Below, in pieces: positions 12,621 to 25,567 of a stretch of 53,024 bases of DNA; the stretch's first letter is position 1, and each line of letters starts with the position of its first letter. A program made the position numbers and the translations under genes. Under the pieces are notes generated by a model. The model had not been told where the DNA came from, did not search any database, and saw nothing but the letters and a program-made list of their open reading frames with translations. The DNA lies in the NCBI RefSeq assembly GCF_001949145.1, contig NW_019091643.1, positions 245,056 through 298,079 on the forward strand. The letters are read 5' to 3'. The DNA is from Acanthaster planci (lineage: Eukaryota; Echinodermata; Asteroidea; Valvatida; Acanthasteridae).

Positions 12621-13531
12621 CGAATACACTGTCTTGCCTGAGCAGGACCAAGAGAGGGCACAATTTCCCTAGCAACAGAGCCTTCTTTGGTGGAAACTGC
12701 ACTTCGCTGGTTTACAAACGAATATGAAATGCTGCCAACAAAATGAACACTCACCAGCAACATGGCTCTTTTCAACCGTTAATGGGGTTCCTCTGCTCAA
12801 GGCGGATTGGAATTGTGTTCCAAAAAAAATAAATAAATAGGTTTGCAGATATCAAGATGGAATGCATATCCACGGGGGCATGATGGAGCCAAATTTCTGG
12901 ATGGTGCCCGAAGGGGTAGGCTTGTTAACATAGTGGTTTACAAGGGAAAACTGGACAACTGTCATTGGTTCTATTGCATTGGCTGAATTAACATGGGGAA
13001 TGGAATAGCAAGTATATCTAATTAAATTATATTTTCATGCATTTTACACCGACAATTAAATTACCTTTGGAAAATGAAAAAACATCTGGACATACATTTT
13101 GACAAAAGGATGGAATGCTTTTAGACGGCAAAGAAATCGATTGTAGCTCAAAACATGGCAAACAATTTACCTTTTACATGAGGAAAAAAAGGGACAGACG
13201 AAAAACAGTTGCAGCATACATTATGGTAATACCTGTCCAAAATGAAGGCACAGGTCTGCAGATGAATTATTTACGAAGCGGAATTGATTTTCTGCCCACT
13301 AACATTTGGCAAATCTGACGATTATAAATCAGCAAAGTAGAGCAAATGGTTTTTCTTTTGTGTAGCTGCCGCCCTTAGTGCTTTAAGTATGAATGTATTG
13401 CTTTTTACGGCCACAGTATGATGTTGGGTTATTCGAACGATAACTAGCGCGCAAGCGCGCCAACTGAGTGGTGTTGTTTTGCATAATGTCTTGTTTCCAT
13501 ACGTCCTTGGCCCTTTGGTAAGAGTCACGAC

Positions 13532-13629
13532 CAGTGGCATAGATAGGATTTAACTAGTGTGGGCACCTAGGGGGCATCAAGAATTTGTAGGGGGTACGCC
13601 CCCCAGGCCCCCCTGTGGCTATGCCACTG
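13532..13629. mobile_element. 98-bp MITE with CAGTGGCATAG / CTATGCCACTG ends
   Basis: Perfect 11-bp terminal inverted repeats bracket a G-rich then C-rich interior that can fold back. CAGTGGC(G/A)TAG ends are common among non-autonomous DNA transposons in many animals (general knowledge). No clear target-site duplication. Confidence 0.7.
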
Positions 13630-16600
13630 GTCATTTGCCACTGGCCGGGTTTTTTTTTTTCAATTTTGGGGCACAAAAGAAACGCATAACTTGCGACACT
13701 GTTTACCACCGACAGGAACAAATGCGCATCCAACCAATAATAGGGAGACATAATTATATAAAATTCATTTCACCTTACAAATCAAGTTAACGCAATCAGG
13801 GTGGATTAAAAAAGTACGACAGTAATAGGCCTGTCAGTGAAGTAAAACCAATTTAAAATATTGCTCCTTTTTGTTTTACCAAGGGATGGTCTTACCTATA
13901 TTAAATTGTGGAATGCAACCAGCTGGCCGAACAGGGTCAACGCTTCGACCCCAAGGCCACACACTAACCGCTGAAATATGGGTAAGCTCATCGTAAACAA
14001 TACTTTTTTTAATGACCAGAAATTTACCTTTGCAGTTTCCGCACTGCAGTTGAATGCTCCCAGTTCAACCAGCGACCAAAAGTCGATATCCCCCATTCTA
14101 CCAAAGATGAATTCTACCTTCAGTCTTTTTAGGCAATAGCACAATAGGCTTGCAGCCTCGACTTCAGACAGCTATTCTTACCGTCCCTAATGGACTCCAG
14201 ATCTGTTTTTATTATTGATGTGCTGATGATCGACCTCTTAACTCCTTAAATTTAATTACTTCGAGCAACAAACTCTGGAAACGCAAGAATGCACCCTCGC
14301 TTATACGTCTCGGGTCAATTCCTTTAAAGATTATTCGAGCTGTCACACATAACAGGGCATAGATGTGATCAGGGGAAAAAAAGCTACAAAATAAAAGCGG
14401 CAAGTCGATCTTCCTTGATCAAGGGCGGGTCCAGAACCAATTTTCTTTTTTTTGGGGGGGGGGGAATTTTTGAAACAAACTTGAAAGCGCTAACACTTAA
14501 GAAATGGTACTCTTCATTCTCTTGGAGGTGATTTCGTCGTTGTTTGAAAAAGAATCCCATTTTGCCCTACCCCGACCCAAAACATGGGAAGGGCGCTGAC
14601 GCTCTCCTTACAAGCAGTAATTTCAGAAAACAGTGCTTTACAGAAAAGAATACATTCAGATTTTTTTTAATATAAACCTCGTGTTTGTTTACAAAACGAA
14701 GCTGATCATACACAGTGTTGATTGGGGTGCGTGCAAAGCCTGTCTGACTTTCATTTTCCTTCAGGGAAATTACTCTGTGCACTCTCGACGACTTGAACTC
14801 CATCTCAAATTCCGTCGATTACATGCAGCGTGTATCATTAGCGAGGCTGTGGTGAATTTTTGCTCGTTTATATCTTGCAAAAATCACCGTTGAGATTGGC
14901 CATGCTCGAGTGCTGTGTACTACTTTAAGAGACAGAAAAATTCTTGCCCTTTTATCCCTTAGGGCTTTTCCCATCAATTTCCGTAAAGCTGGCATCTGGA
15001 CAATTCTTTTGGACAGAGAAACAGATGGGTTAACGGTGGGCAGCGGTGTACCGTAACAGCCCTGCCGGCGGCACCAAGGATATCACACGGGATGAAAATA
15101 AAAACCCGCATATCAAAGGATGTCACGGATGAAAAAGATCGACCTACGACCAGTTCATGAAAGCTCATCCCTTTGTAGAATTGTAAGAGCACATCACGCG
15201 TGGTGGGTAAATAACTCTCTGAAGAAGATAAATGGACAGTTGATTTTCCGACGTTGAGCAAAGCTTGTGAATGCAACGTTGTAAATAGGCAGACCTAACA
15301 CTGTAACAGATATGAAAATGGCTATCAAGAGTGAGCAATTACACCACTACCTCTGGATAGATTGGAAGAACGGCCAGAAAAATTGAGGAGAAATGGAAAT
15401 TAACGTATGCATAGCTACACCAGCATTATGAAGGTCTTTGCCAGGAAGTTGTCTGTTGACACCAGGCCCAAGCAATTTGGTATCAGACTACATGTATTTT
15501 AATAATTACGGCTGTTGCCGAGGCAACGCAGAATGCCTTTGTGCGCGCCCATTGCAGGCCTTTGCTCAGCCCGCCCCGCCGGAACTATTGAAGTGAAGTA
15601 GCAAACTATCTGTGTACACGTTTTAGCCCTTGGTACCTTCATTCACAGTAATGGAATTTTAATGTTCTTAACTTGCACTCATATTTGAACTGGTGTCCAG
15701 TATATACAGTCATTACTAATGGCCTTCAATTCAACACTTCACTTCAGCGCGAGTATGCATTCATAATGCACATAATACATAGGGAATAGTGATGCATAAT
15801 CTGCTACAAAGGTTTCGTCACAGACCAACTTAGAATCCATGACAACAAAGGAAACTGACAATTAATTAACAAATTAGCACAAATCGCCTATTCTCTAGAG
15901 AACAACGAATCTTCCTATGGTTTTAATTAAGGGCAAAGTGGTAATGGACAGTCATGTTATTATAATTTGAATTCGTAGCCATAACATTCGAACAACCCTG
16001 GGGGAAACGACCACAGTCACTGCGTAGAACGGTCTGAAAACCAACGAATAACCCGGCTCTCATACAGTAATTTAATTCACATCTTTTCAGCTGCTCATCG
16101 TATTAATTTTGTTTCTTCAGCATATTAAAGACTGGTTCATGCGTTTTAAAAATTATGTTGTTCAAATCCAAATAGAGTCTTTCAACTTGACTTGAATGTT
16201 GACACCACAGCGAAATTTATTGTGCGAATCTCATGTTTTTTTCTTGATGTTAACCACTCGTGGGGGCTTTGAATATTCATAAGTCCACAGCTAACTCAGC
16301 TATTCTTTTTGTTCTTAGGCTAAAATAAGGAGTAAACCCTAAGGAATATTCTTCTATAAACCTGATGCCAGTTGGACGAAATTTACCATCGTCAAAAAGA
16401 CCATAAAGGAAAGGGTTCAATCAGTGATGTTGTTGGATTCTCCATTAAAACCTATGGTGGATGCTTTTCCCTTGCTAAACAGAACGTGGCTTTTCTCCGC
16501 GGTATTTGTCAGACAAATTTGCCCACTCAGAAGTCATTAAAAAGTATTATTACATGATTAGAAAGCTAAGGTATTTGTCATTCTTATCATGTGCATTTTA

Positions 16601-16799
16601 TGACAAATTACAGTAAGAAAGAGCTGTCATGATTGTATAAAAAGAAAAGTGGTGTTTCTAGCCTCGGTTGTATGACCAAGACGTTAGCAAAGCAGACTTG
16701 CCGGACGCTACCATTTTCAGTGTGGGTAAATGTATGTACCCCTGCGTTGAATATTTTCAGAATTGTAGTTATTCTCTTCTCTGGAGTACTATATTAGCG
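13630..16799. other. intergenic, nothing recognised except a partial repeat end
   Basis: Includes the partial repeat at 14420-14475. The minus-strand 100-codon ORF at 14974-15276 has no recognisable motif and no good splice context. 12621-13531 is likewise empty. Confidence 0.5.
14420..14475 (+). repeat. partial TIR repeat end (AAGGGCGGGTCCAG, G-run)
   Basis: Shares AAGGGCG(G/A)(G/A)TCCAGA and the following CCAA-TTTTC-poly(G) order with the left end of the element at 10131-10364. No matching right end seen within 1 kb. Confidence 0.4.
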
Positions 16800-19700
16800 T
16801 GGTGGAGGAGTTGCGCACCTCAGGTGTTCTGTTATTCCTAGCAGGGCCACCCAAGCCAGACAGGACAAAGGGTAGAGGTCAGACAAAAGGTAGCCCACTT
16901 CTGTCAGCTCGGCAGCAGGGGCTGGCAGCCACACTTTCAGCACATCTTTCTGTTTGGACACTGGTGCAGTGTAGTCGACTAACTGGAAGATATACTCTTT
17001 TGAGCCAACGGCTGTTGGTCAACAGACACACTAATAGTTTGTCACTGCGGAGCAGCCTAATTCACTCGTCCCCGCTGTCATGCTCTTTGGACTCGATGAC
17101 TGATAGGCCCAGAGGACAGTGTCTGTCCCAGGCAAGGATTCTTTCTCTTAATCCTACTGCCCCAGCGCTTGGTGTCTACAGATCATGATGGTTCTCAAGA
17201 GTAACCCGTCCGTCACCGGCATCGCGGGGGCTACCCCTTGTGCATGGGTGCTTCCGCTGCCTGGCAAGGTTCGCGTTCTAGGCTGGCGCGTCTGGGTCGT
17301 CATCCTACTGCTGCCTACAAAACCTTTGCTTGCTGGAATGTCCGATCTCTAGGTGTTTATACAGATGACCATTCCTCCTCACCAAGAAAGTCTGAAGTTG
17401 TTGACTAGGAGCCTTCCCGTCTTGGCAGAAGTGTTGCTGCGCTTAGCGAAACCTGGCTAACTGGTTATGGCTCTAATCTAGTCGTGAGAAAAACTTCACC
17501 TTTTACTGGAGTGTTTACCCAGATGATATGAGACCTATGCACGGGACAGGGTTTGCAGTGCGGAATTCTCTACTGCCGGGTATTCATCAACCAGTTGCCT
17601 AGTCCCCTCGCCTTATGTCTCCTCGATGGTGTCTCAGCCCTGGTTATGTCACCTTAATCGCCGCTTACGCACCCACCCTGGCCTCTAGCCTAGAGGCTAA
17701 AGATGATTTCTGTCTTCAGCTCAGTGCGTTCTTGAACATTGTTCCTCCTGGACATGGCATCATCCTCGCATCATCAATGCTCGCATCGGATCTGATTCAA
17801 GTGCCTGGAGGAATGTCATTGGCCCACATGGAGTTGGGAGAATGAATGTGTGCTTCCCACAACCTTTGCACCACAAACTCCTACGTTGCAGGCTCCTCTC
17901 ACTCCAAGGTCACCTGGAGACATCCCTCTCACACCAGTGGTATTAACTGGACCACGTCATTGTCAGACTGACAGCTACGTGACGTCATTCATTGTCGCAG
18001 CTTGCACTCTGCCGATTGTAACACGGACCATGCTCTCATTCGCTACAAGCTCCGCTTACAACTTCAGACGTTCCATCGTGCAACACCCAGACCTTTGACT
18101 GATGTTGACTTGGTTTCAACTCACAACCCAAGCCGTGCTGGTCGATTCCAGGAGCTCCTTTCTGGTAGCTTGGCTCAGCACTCATCTCTGCTCACCCGGA
18201 CGAAGCATGGTCCAGATTCCGTTCAGTGGTCTATAATAGTGCTGTGACTGCCTTCGGCCGCCGATCACGAAGACAACCTGATTGGTTTTGGGATAGTGCC
18301 AATCTACTTCTCCCAACCCTTGAGACTAACGGTCAGCCAGACATAGGTTTCGCCTGCTGAACACGGTAATCCAAAGCTGCCTTCCAGGTTAGTAAGAGCA
18401 CTGTCCAGCGGGTAACATGAGTTGCCTGACAGCCCTACTGGTCCCGTTTAAGTGACCGCATCCAACGTTGTGTTGAGTCTGGTGATCTACGTGGCTTGTA
18501 TCCGGGCACCAAGGAAGCAATTGGGCTTATACCCGAAGAAGTCATCTCATTCGCTGTCATCCATTGGTACAATTCTCACAGATCCAACAGCACAGCTTGA
18601 CCGTTGAGTTGAACACTGTAGCATGCGATATAACAGTGGTGTTGATGTCTGGCCCTCTTCATTATCATCCTTACCTCAGCTCCTGCCCCTGAACAAATTG
18701 GACGAGCCTATCACCTTGTCAGAGATTAGACGTGCCATCAGGTGCCTAAAAAAGCAACAAAGCGCCTGGCATTGATGGCATTCCGTCAGAAGTGCTAAAA
18801 AGGGCGGTAACATCTTGGCTGCAGAGCTCCACCTGTTGGGATGCTAGCTCAATACCAAAAGATCTGAAGGATACCAATATTATTACCCTTCATAAGAACA
18901 AAGGCAGCCAACAGGTTGTGACAACTACAGGGGCATTTCACTGCTGAGCTCAGCTAGGAGAGTTTTTTGCGCGTGTGCTGTTACCACGGCTTTATGTTAT
19001 CGCCAACAGGATTCTCCCCGCAAGCCGGTGCGGCTTCCGTCCTTCCCTGGCTACTATTGACATGGCCTACTCCCTGAGACAACTTCAGGAGAAGTGTGTC
19101 GAACAGCGCCAACCTTTGCTTTTCGTCTTTTCGATCTAACAAATGCATTTGACAATGCGAGTCGCTCGGGCTTGTTCACATCGCCATCCTGAAGCACTGG
19201 GGCTGCCCTGATAGATTGCCGTCTGTCTGGATGAGTGAGCTTCCACAAGGACATGCACGCCACAGTCCAGTTCAATGGCTTAAGATCTGCTGAGTTTGAA
19301 ATCCGTCGAGGCGTCAAGCATGGCTGTGTGCTCGCTCCTGGGCATATTTCTCTCCGCCCGTTCATATCGCGCATTTCCTGTTCCATCTGATATCCTGAAA
19401 CACAATCGCAGCTCTGGGAACCTCCTCAGTTTGTCTCATCTTTGTGCCAAGACATTAGGCTAGTCCTTGTACGAGAACTCTGGTATGCGGGTTGACGCAG
19501 CCATAGTTGCTCAATCTGCGGTTGAACTTCGAACTTCAAGATCACTGTAATTCCTTTACCAGAGCTTGCCTGAAATTCGGAATGAGAATCAGCTTCAGGA
19601 CACAAGGACTCAATCCCCGCCTGAAATCACAGTCAATGGCAAAGTTCTGAGCTTTATCGACAGATTCCAGTACTTGGGCTCTGCGGTTACCAGCACCAAC

Positions 19701-20340
19701 TCTGTGGATGCAGAACTAGACTTAAGAATAGGTAGGGCTCCGACCACCTTCGGCCAACTTCAAGCTCGAGTCTCGAACAACCGGCCACTCTCTACCAAGC
19801 TTAAGATCCGTATCTACGAGTCATGTGTGCTGAGTGTACTGGCTACTGCTTTACTGCAGCGAAACATGGCCAACCTATCGCCGCCAGGAGCGCCCCCTGA
19901 ATGCCCTCCATTCCGCTGCCTACGCTCACTGCTTGAAATTTCTTGGCAAGACCGTGTCTCCAACCTGGCAATGTTGGAGCTTAACGATATATTCACATTG
20001 TTGTCAGCTCGCAGTCTCCGCTGGTCTGGACACGTCTGCAGACAAGATGATGGTCGCCTGCCTGACGATATTTTCTATGGGGAGCCGGCTTACACTTCTC
20101 GCCCCCGCGGCCGTCCAAGACTCCGTTACCGGGATGTCCTTAAGCGTGACTTGCAAGCTTTCCAAATACCAGCCAACTCGTGGGAGACATTGGCACAGGA
20201 CCGGGTACAGTGGCGCTCCGCTATCCATCTAGGCCGGTTTACTTCCACAACATCATACATCGCTGCTTGCAAGAACCACCTTGTAGCTAGACATTGAGCT
20301 ACATCATCCATCGTTTACCACTTGTAAAGAATTATGAAAA
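16800..20340 (+). mobile_element. decayed non-LTR retrotransposon (LINE) with endonuclease, RT and C-terminal remnants
   Basis: Fragments in three frames follow the order of a LINE ORF2. An endonuclease-like start (CWNVRSLG near 17330, then LSETWLTG near 17445) is followed by RT motifs (IDGIPSEVLK near 18770, CGFRPSLATIDMAYSLRQLQ from 19029, FNGLRSAEF then RRGVKHGCVLAP near 19260-19340). A broken YADD-like catalytic box sits near 19483-19500, disrupted by an indel. The C-terminal domain is still open in 19566-20297 (FQYLGSAVTS, RWSGHVCRQDDGRLP, RPRGRPRLRYRDV). Many stops and frameshifts make it non-functional. 16800-17200 may be its 5' region; that edge is uncertain. I do not assign a clade. 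Confidence 0.88.
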
Positions 20341-20386
20341 ACAAACAAACGAACAAAAATTCCAAAACAAACACATTTGAAGCAAA

Positions 20387-20552
20387 ATATGGGACGGGGA
20401 GAACCCCCCCCCCGCCTTTGTGTTGGCCATTGTTTGATCAGAATCTTAGGAATTCTTTACAGACTTCTGGGGGAATGTGTTACGTAACAATAGTCTTGAG
20501 TGTGTATAGGGATTGGACAGGTAAAGGGGGGGGGTATAACTCCGTCCCATAT
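20387..20552. mobile_element. 166-bp foldback element beside LINE 3' end
   Basis: Ends ATATGGGACGG and CCGTCCCATAT are an exact 11-bp inverted pair; just inside lie a C-run (20405-20414) and a G-run (20526-20534) that also pair. It lies directly after the A-rich end of the LINE remnant. Confidence 0.65.
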
Positions 20553-23061
20553 CTTGCCTGGTGTAAACAAACAAGAGACCCAGGCCCTTAAATGTATGTG
20601 TACGCTCGTGCATTACCTACACACAATAGCGTGAACGCAAGGTCGAGGCCTAGCTGCTTTACATGTGAAGATTTTTTGTTCAACTTAAGTGTGGGATTTG
20701 GGCTAAAATAATTGATGTGATATATTAGTAACATCGAAGGAGCCATAGTTTGTAAATAATCCAAAAGCTGCAACAGTTACTGGTAATCTAGAGTCATGAA
20801 TCGATGACAAGTCTTTAGATAGTCGTGTTTAATCTGTGAACATCAGTGTGGCTCCATTATAAGGTAAGTAAACGTAACTGCATGGCCACGTTTTCCATTT
20901 ACACGATCATCTACAAACTGGGAACGAGGCAAACAACGGCCCCGCACAAATACGAATTAATTACAGACTTTGGCACCAAGTCTACAGGCAACCAAGAGGA
21001 CAGGAGCTAGTCCCAACGTCAAAAAGTCGTATCATATAAATGGGTGACAACTGTTGACAAACAAGTAAGATTTTTGCAGACTAAAGGAAACACAACTTCT
21101 CGTCACAAAGTTGCCAAAATCACGACAACCTGCAATGCAGCATATTGTTTTGCAAGCAAATTCCAACTGGGTTCGGAGCACTTTTTGGATTGTCTTGTGG
21201 AAAAGGCTGAAGGGTCACACGTCAGTGGAATTCATGCTTATTTGGAAAAAAAGTGTGAATGCAAAAGTTATCGCACCTAACCATGATTCTTCACTCTATA
21301 ATCCATTGCGTCGTGACTATGTTTCAACTTTTTGAAAAATGCTGCGCATTTTTTCATTCAACATGGTGTATCAGGGGGCAATGCGATGCTTGTATGGCTG
21401 AAAGGGCGAATTCGGAAACCAAATCATGGAGAAGGCATTTTTTTTGGGGGGGGGGCAAAGTTTTGGGAGTTTCTTGATCTGCCGTTACCGTTTATGGGTT
21501 TTCTAACGAGTAGGCCCCTACTTTTATATTTTCGGGATTTTTACACGCTTTGGAAAGAAACGGAAATAAAAACATGTTTTACATTTCAAAACAAAGACAA
21601 AAATTGCCCACGGGGGGGGGTTGGTCACCGTTCCGACCCAGATTTTGCCAATAAGTGCACTAAAAAAGAACCCTTGATGCACTGATGGAAAATTGAAAAC
21701 TTGCAATCTCTGTGCCTAAATCTAAATTCCTCTAGCCTGGTTTTCTTCCTTTTAATGTCGGAAATTGCATTTACTGAGGTAGGCCTACCGTGACTGACTT
21801 GGCAAGGATCAAGACTTTCACCCGGCACTTGAGCATTAACACCGGGCGTAAATCGCTCGTGATGGGGATGTATATCCCTTACACTTTTTTGAAGGAGGGA
21901 TGGGCTGCCGAAATCATCCCCCATTTTCCGTGGTGAGAAAAAAACCCAAAATGGATTATGAAGAACTTTTGAGGCTTCCAAATACAACCGAAACCCACCC
22001 AATAGCACTCAAAAAGGAGAACAATTAAAAGTGTCATCATTTAAAAGGAAGGTACATGTAATACTCATTACAGATGTACATTGGTATCTTGAACATCCCT
22101 CCAGTTACATGACGGTGTCAACAACCGCCTCCTGTGTTTTACATTTCCACAGCCAGGCAGGTCATCCCCCATAACCCCCCATCTTCAGTTCCCAGCACAA
22201 ATGCACGCCACCGAGCATGAAGTAATTTAAACATGGTTGCACTCGCACTAATGTAAAGTGCAACTGAAGAAGCCCCTCTTGAATACAGGTAACTCTGTGA
22301 AAGTAAATTCTAGTTCTAAATTACGAGTTGGAAAAGATTAATTTGCAGCCTTATCCCAGCGGCGCACGTCCAACTGCATGCGGACGACATGTACAGAAGG
22401 CTAGTAAGGGTTGTGTTTTGCATCGAATGAGCTAGTGTATAGTTGATTATATGACGACATTCAAGAGCAGTGTTTATCCTACACAATCCGCCTGTCCATA
22501 ATTGATTAGTCATTAAGAAGAACGAGCTTACCTCGCCGGCAAAGCACTTATCTCTGGTCGAGTCCCGGTAGGAACATTCAGACGGTAAATATTTGCTGAG
22601 CCGCTGACGAGGAAGGTTTAACCAAACGACGAAGGGAAAAACACTAGTTGGCTCTCTGCAAGGTGAATAATTCCTCCTCTCGCGCGCGATTGACGATCGT
22701 CAACCAGCTCGAAAAAGTCACAAAGAAATTAATGAAGTGTTCCTCAACGCGTTTTTTACCTGCCCTGAATGAAAGGAAAATATACCTGCACTTCACTATG
22801 TCGAATTTTTGTTGTGCTTTCAACCATTTCTGTGTAGGCCTCAGTCTTAATGGGGGTGAACTTCAGAATAGTTGAAGGACAATAATTCCAAAGGGGCAGT
22901 CCTCGTCCACTCATCTAATTCAGATAGGATTTTCTAAAATGATTGAAAACTTCACGGCACGGTGACCTTTTAGATGATAATGAAAAAACAGCGAGTGAAA
23001 ACGAGGTCCGACAAGTCAAATGCGAACCACAATCAGTGACTGTAAACGCATAATGCTTGTT
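20553..23061. other. intergenic, low-complexity G/C runs
   Basis: Poly(G) tracts near 21446-21456 and 21613-21620 suggest remnants of a G-run repeat like that at 10131, but I could not find ends. No gene supported. Confidence 0.5.
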
Positions 23062-24112
23062 TGTCAACAGAGGGCGTCGTGACAATACCCATTGACTTTT
23101 TTTTTCATTTTACTTGACATATCCTCAACACATTAATTTAATATTAATAATATCAATGAAATACAAGTTGATGAACACATATATACTCGTCTATAGTTAT
23201 TCAACGGTGATTGATTAGAACCAGATACCAATTGTTTCACAGTACGACTCATGCTGACACAAAAATGTTGGTAATTTCAACGAGGAGCGTTTCAGCATTT
23301 CGGGACGTCAGGCTAGACACGATATTCAACGTAACGTGAGTCGAGCTGGGCATCGAGGCGGTTTATGAGCAATAAATTACAAGACACGAAGATCCCTAGG
23401 GATCCTGTGGCTAATGGAAAATGCGTGTTAGTGATAATCTACTGTCTATGGCGCGTGTCTCCAGCGATTACATTCGGGAAAACGCTGCCCAAAATGATAT
23501 GAAAACAGCAGCATAAGTTACACCTCAGGTCATCATAATTACAGAACAGGTTGTATTTTCTGTCCCAACAGAAAGTTTATCAATATATTGCAGTTCGAGA
23601 GGTGTTGAAATAACTTAATCCTAACAGATGCCAAAAAAAGTTATGCTCCATCTGTGTCCTGATGCACGAGAATACAAGGAACGTTAGCGTGCGTATATAA
23701 ACATATCCTTAACCATATAGGAGCCACCTAAAATATCTTCCTTCCTATGAATTCGATCTTTAATTAATTGTAAAGATCGACATACAATTTTGTTTGTTCC
23801 AAAAAAATCATTATACAGGCCAAACACATTTACCTGCTATTTGTTATAATTTGGAACTTTAGAAGTTTTTCTTTTTTAACAAGGCCTTACAAGTAACGAC
23901 GTGCTGCGCACAACTTTTCAATAAGTTAGCACAGTCTGCTGTAGTGTTTGGGCGGAAATTGTCCGCACTGTGAAGAAAAATTTCCAATGATTAATTTTAC
24001 TGCCCTTTTGCCGACGTAAATTTACGCAGCTTAATCAGCAGTACGGCGCAATGTATTATGCATTATGTCGCTGGTCATTAATCTCAATCCCCTTTTCTTT
24101 GTTCGGCAAACC
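23062..24112 (+). repeat. non-coding duplication, copy 1
   Basis: Shares an ordered series of blocks with 25568-26486: TGTCAACAGAGGGC; GGGACGTCAGGC; GGAAAATGCGTGTT then TGATAATCTAC; GGTCATC; ACAGATGCCA; ACGTGCTGCGCACA; AAATTTAC then GCTTAAT; TGTCGCTGGTCATTAATCT; and GGCAAACC. The intervening sequence has drifted. No ORF is conserved between the copies, so it is not obviously a duplicated exon. Confidence 0.7.
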
Positions 24113-24314
24113 AAGTGAATAATTTATGGTTTGGTGTCTCATTTACAACCTCTTGTACATGGCAAGCAACATAAACAGTCTTGCCGTATGTGCTTATATC
24201 ACCGTCGATGAAGAGCTCTATAAATGTTTGTTTATTAGATGAATGAAACGTCTTCAGATAGTCATACGAATATCTCACCCCTGTCAGTGCAGTGTCGCGT
24301 TTGTATGCAAAGAA

Positions 24315-24518
24315 CAGTGTAATACGACCACTGGAATTGGAAGCCATTACTAGACTGCGGTGGCACAACGCTCGTGGACAGGTGGTACGCGCGCGTTACA
24401 TGCTTCTTCGACCAATAGGATGTCGTGATTTGCCACATGCACGCGCGCGTCAAGCTGGGAAATGTGCGTGTGAGTGCAGTGCCACCACAGTTATGGCGTC
24501 TAATCGGGTTAGTCTATA
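24315..24518. mobile_element. palindromic repeat, family C copy 2
   Basis: Second copy of the 4581-4783 repeat, sharing CGCTCGTGGACAGGTGGTAC, TTCGACCAATAGG and TTATGGCGTCTAATCGG. Inserted 0.2 kb past the first half of a non-coding duplication (23062-24112). Ends approximate. Confidence 0.75.
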
Positions 24519-25567
24519 GGACACAATTATTTCATGATTGCATTTTTCTAGTTACAATTATTGTGTAGTTTTGAGGGCTCTTACGTATTATGAGGAAAAG
24601 TGTTGTCTTGCAATGTTCGATAGGAGAGATTATTAGAAATGGAACTCGTGTACATGTTTGTTTAAATCTATTTTTTCACGATTATTGCGACTTTTTATGC
24701 TTCATGTAGTATTTTTATCTTTCGTATATAATTCTGTTTTCATACTGCCATATAGGCTAAGTTTCCTGATTTACTCCGTTCCGGTTTAACTTCAGTATGT
24801 TCATAAAAGTGGACTTTTATGCTATACAAATATCTATGCCGAAATGACAGATTCCTTCAGCCATTTATGTAGGCCATGTGCGGCGACCCGGTAGCGAACT
24901 TCAGAGCAGTATCCCTAGCTCCAACGAGGCCTAGTTGTCTTATTTAATTCACTACGGACTTTTTGTATTTTTTAATGATCGAACGCATCACGGTGCAGCG
25001 AGTCTACAACTGAAAATGTGAAATGAAGCTGATAATTAAAAGGTTGGGCCAGGGGCATGTTTTCTGGACTCTTACTGGGAATTATGTTTCAGCTTTGGCC
25101 ACTGATTGGCTGTTCTCCCAACTTCGGTTGAGCCTGTATGACGTCATTATTTCTGACCAAACTAGAACCGAAAGTTGGAGATGGTCCAGCGCCGGCCCAG
25201 TTAAAGAGGCGGAAAATAAGCAGCTATTTTAGTCTGTCACTCTCAAATAAGCGAAAGGTAGGCTTACATTTCAAAATTTCAGGCAGCGAATCAAGAGAGG
25301 CTAGGTAGGGCTGACTTTCTTCGAGAACATGAAACTAAAAACTTGAGAGTGGCACTCTATGGAGGCATGCCGAATATTGACTGAAAATGAACAAGGCCGT
25401 CTGCCTCTGTCGGATAACGTAACCATCTTTGGCTGTGCGTTTTTGTGGGCCACCTTAAGGATGAACTTTCTCATTGGTTTAACGTCTCATACACGTTTCT
25501 GGTTAGTGGTTGCTGTAAGCAAAGTGAAGAACCACGGTGAATCCTGGAACTAGAAACGTAGCATGAC
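24519..25567. other. spacer between the two duplicated non-coding blocks
   Basis: AT-rich; no feature recognised beyond short ORFs without similarity. Confidence 0.5.

Noticed and set aside
14974-15276. 100-codon minus-strand ORF
   Set aside because: No motif, no signal peptide, no splice evidence.
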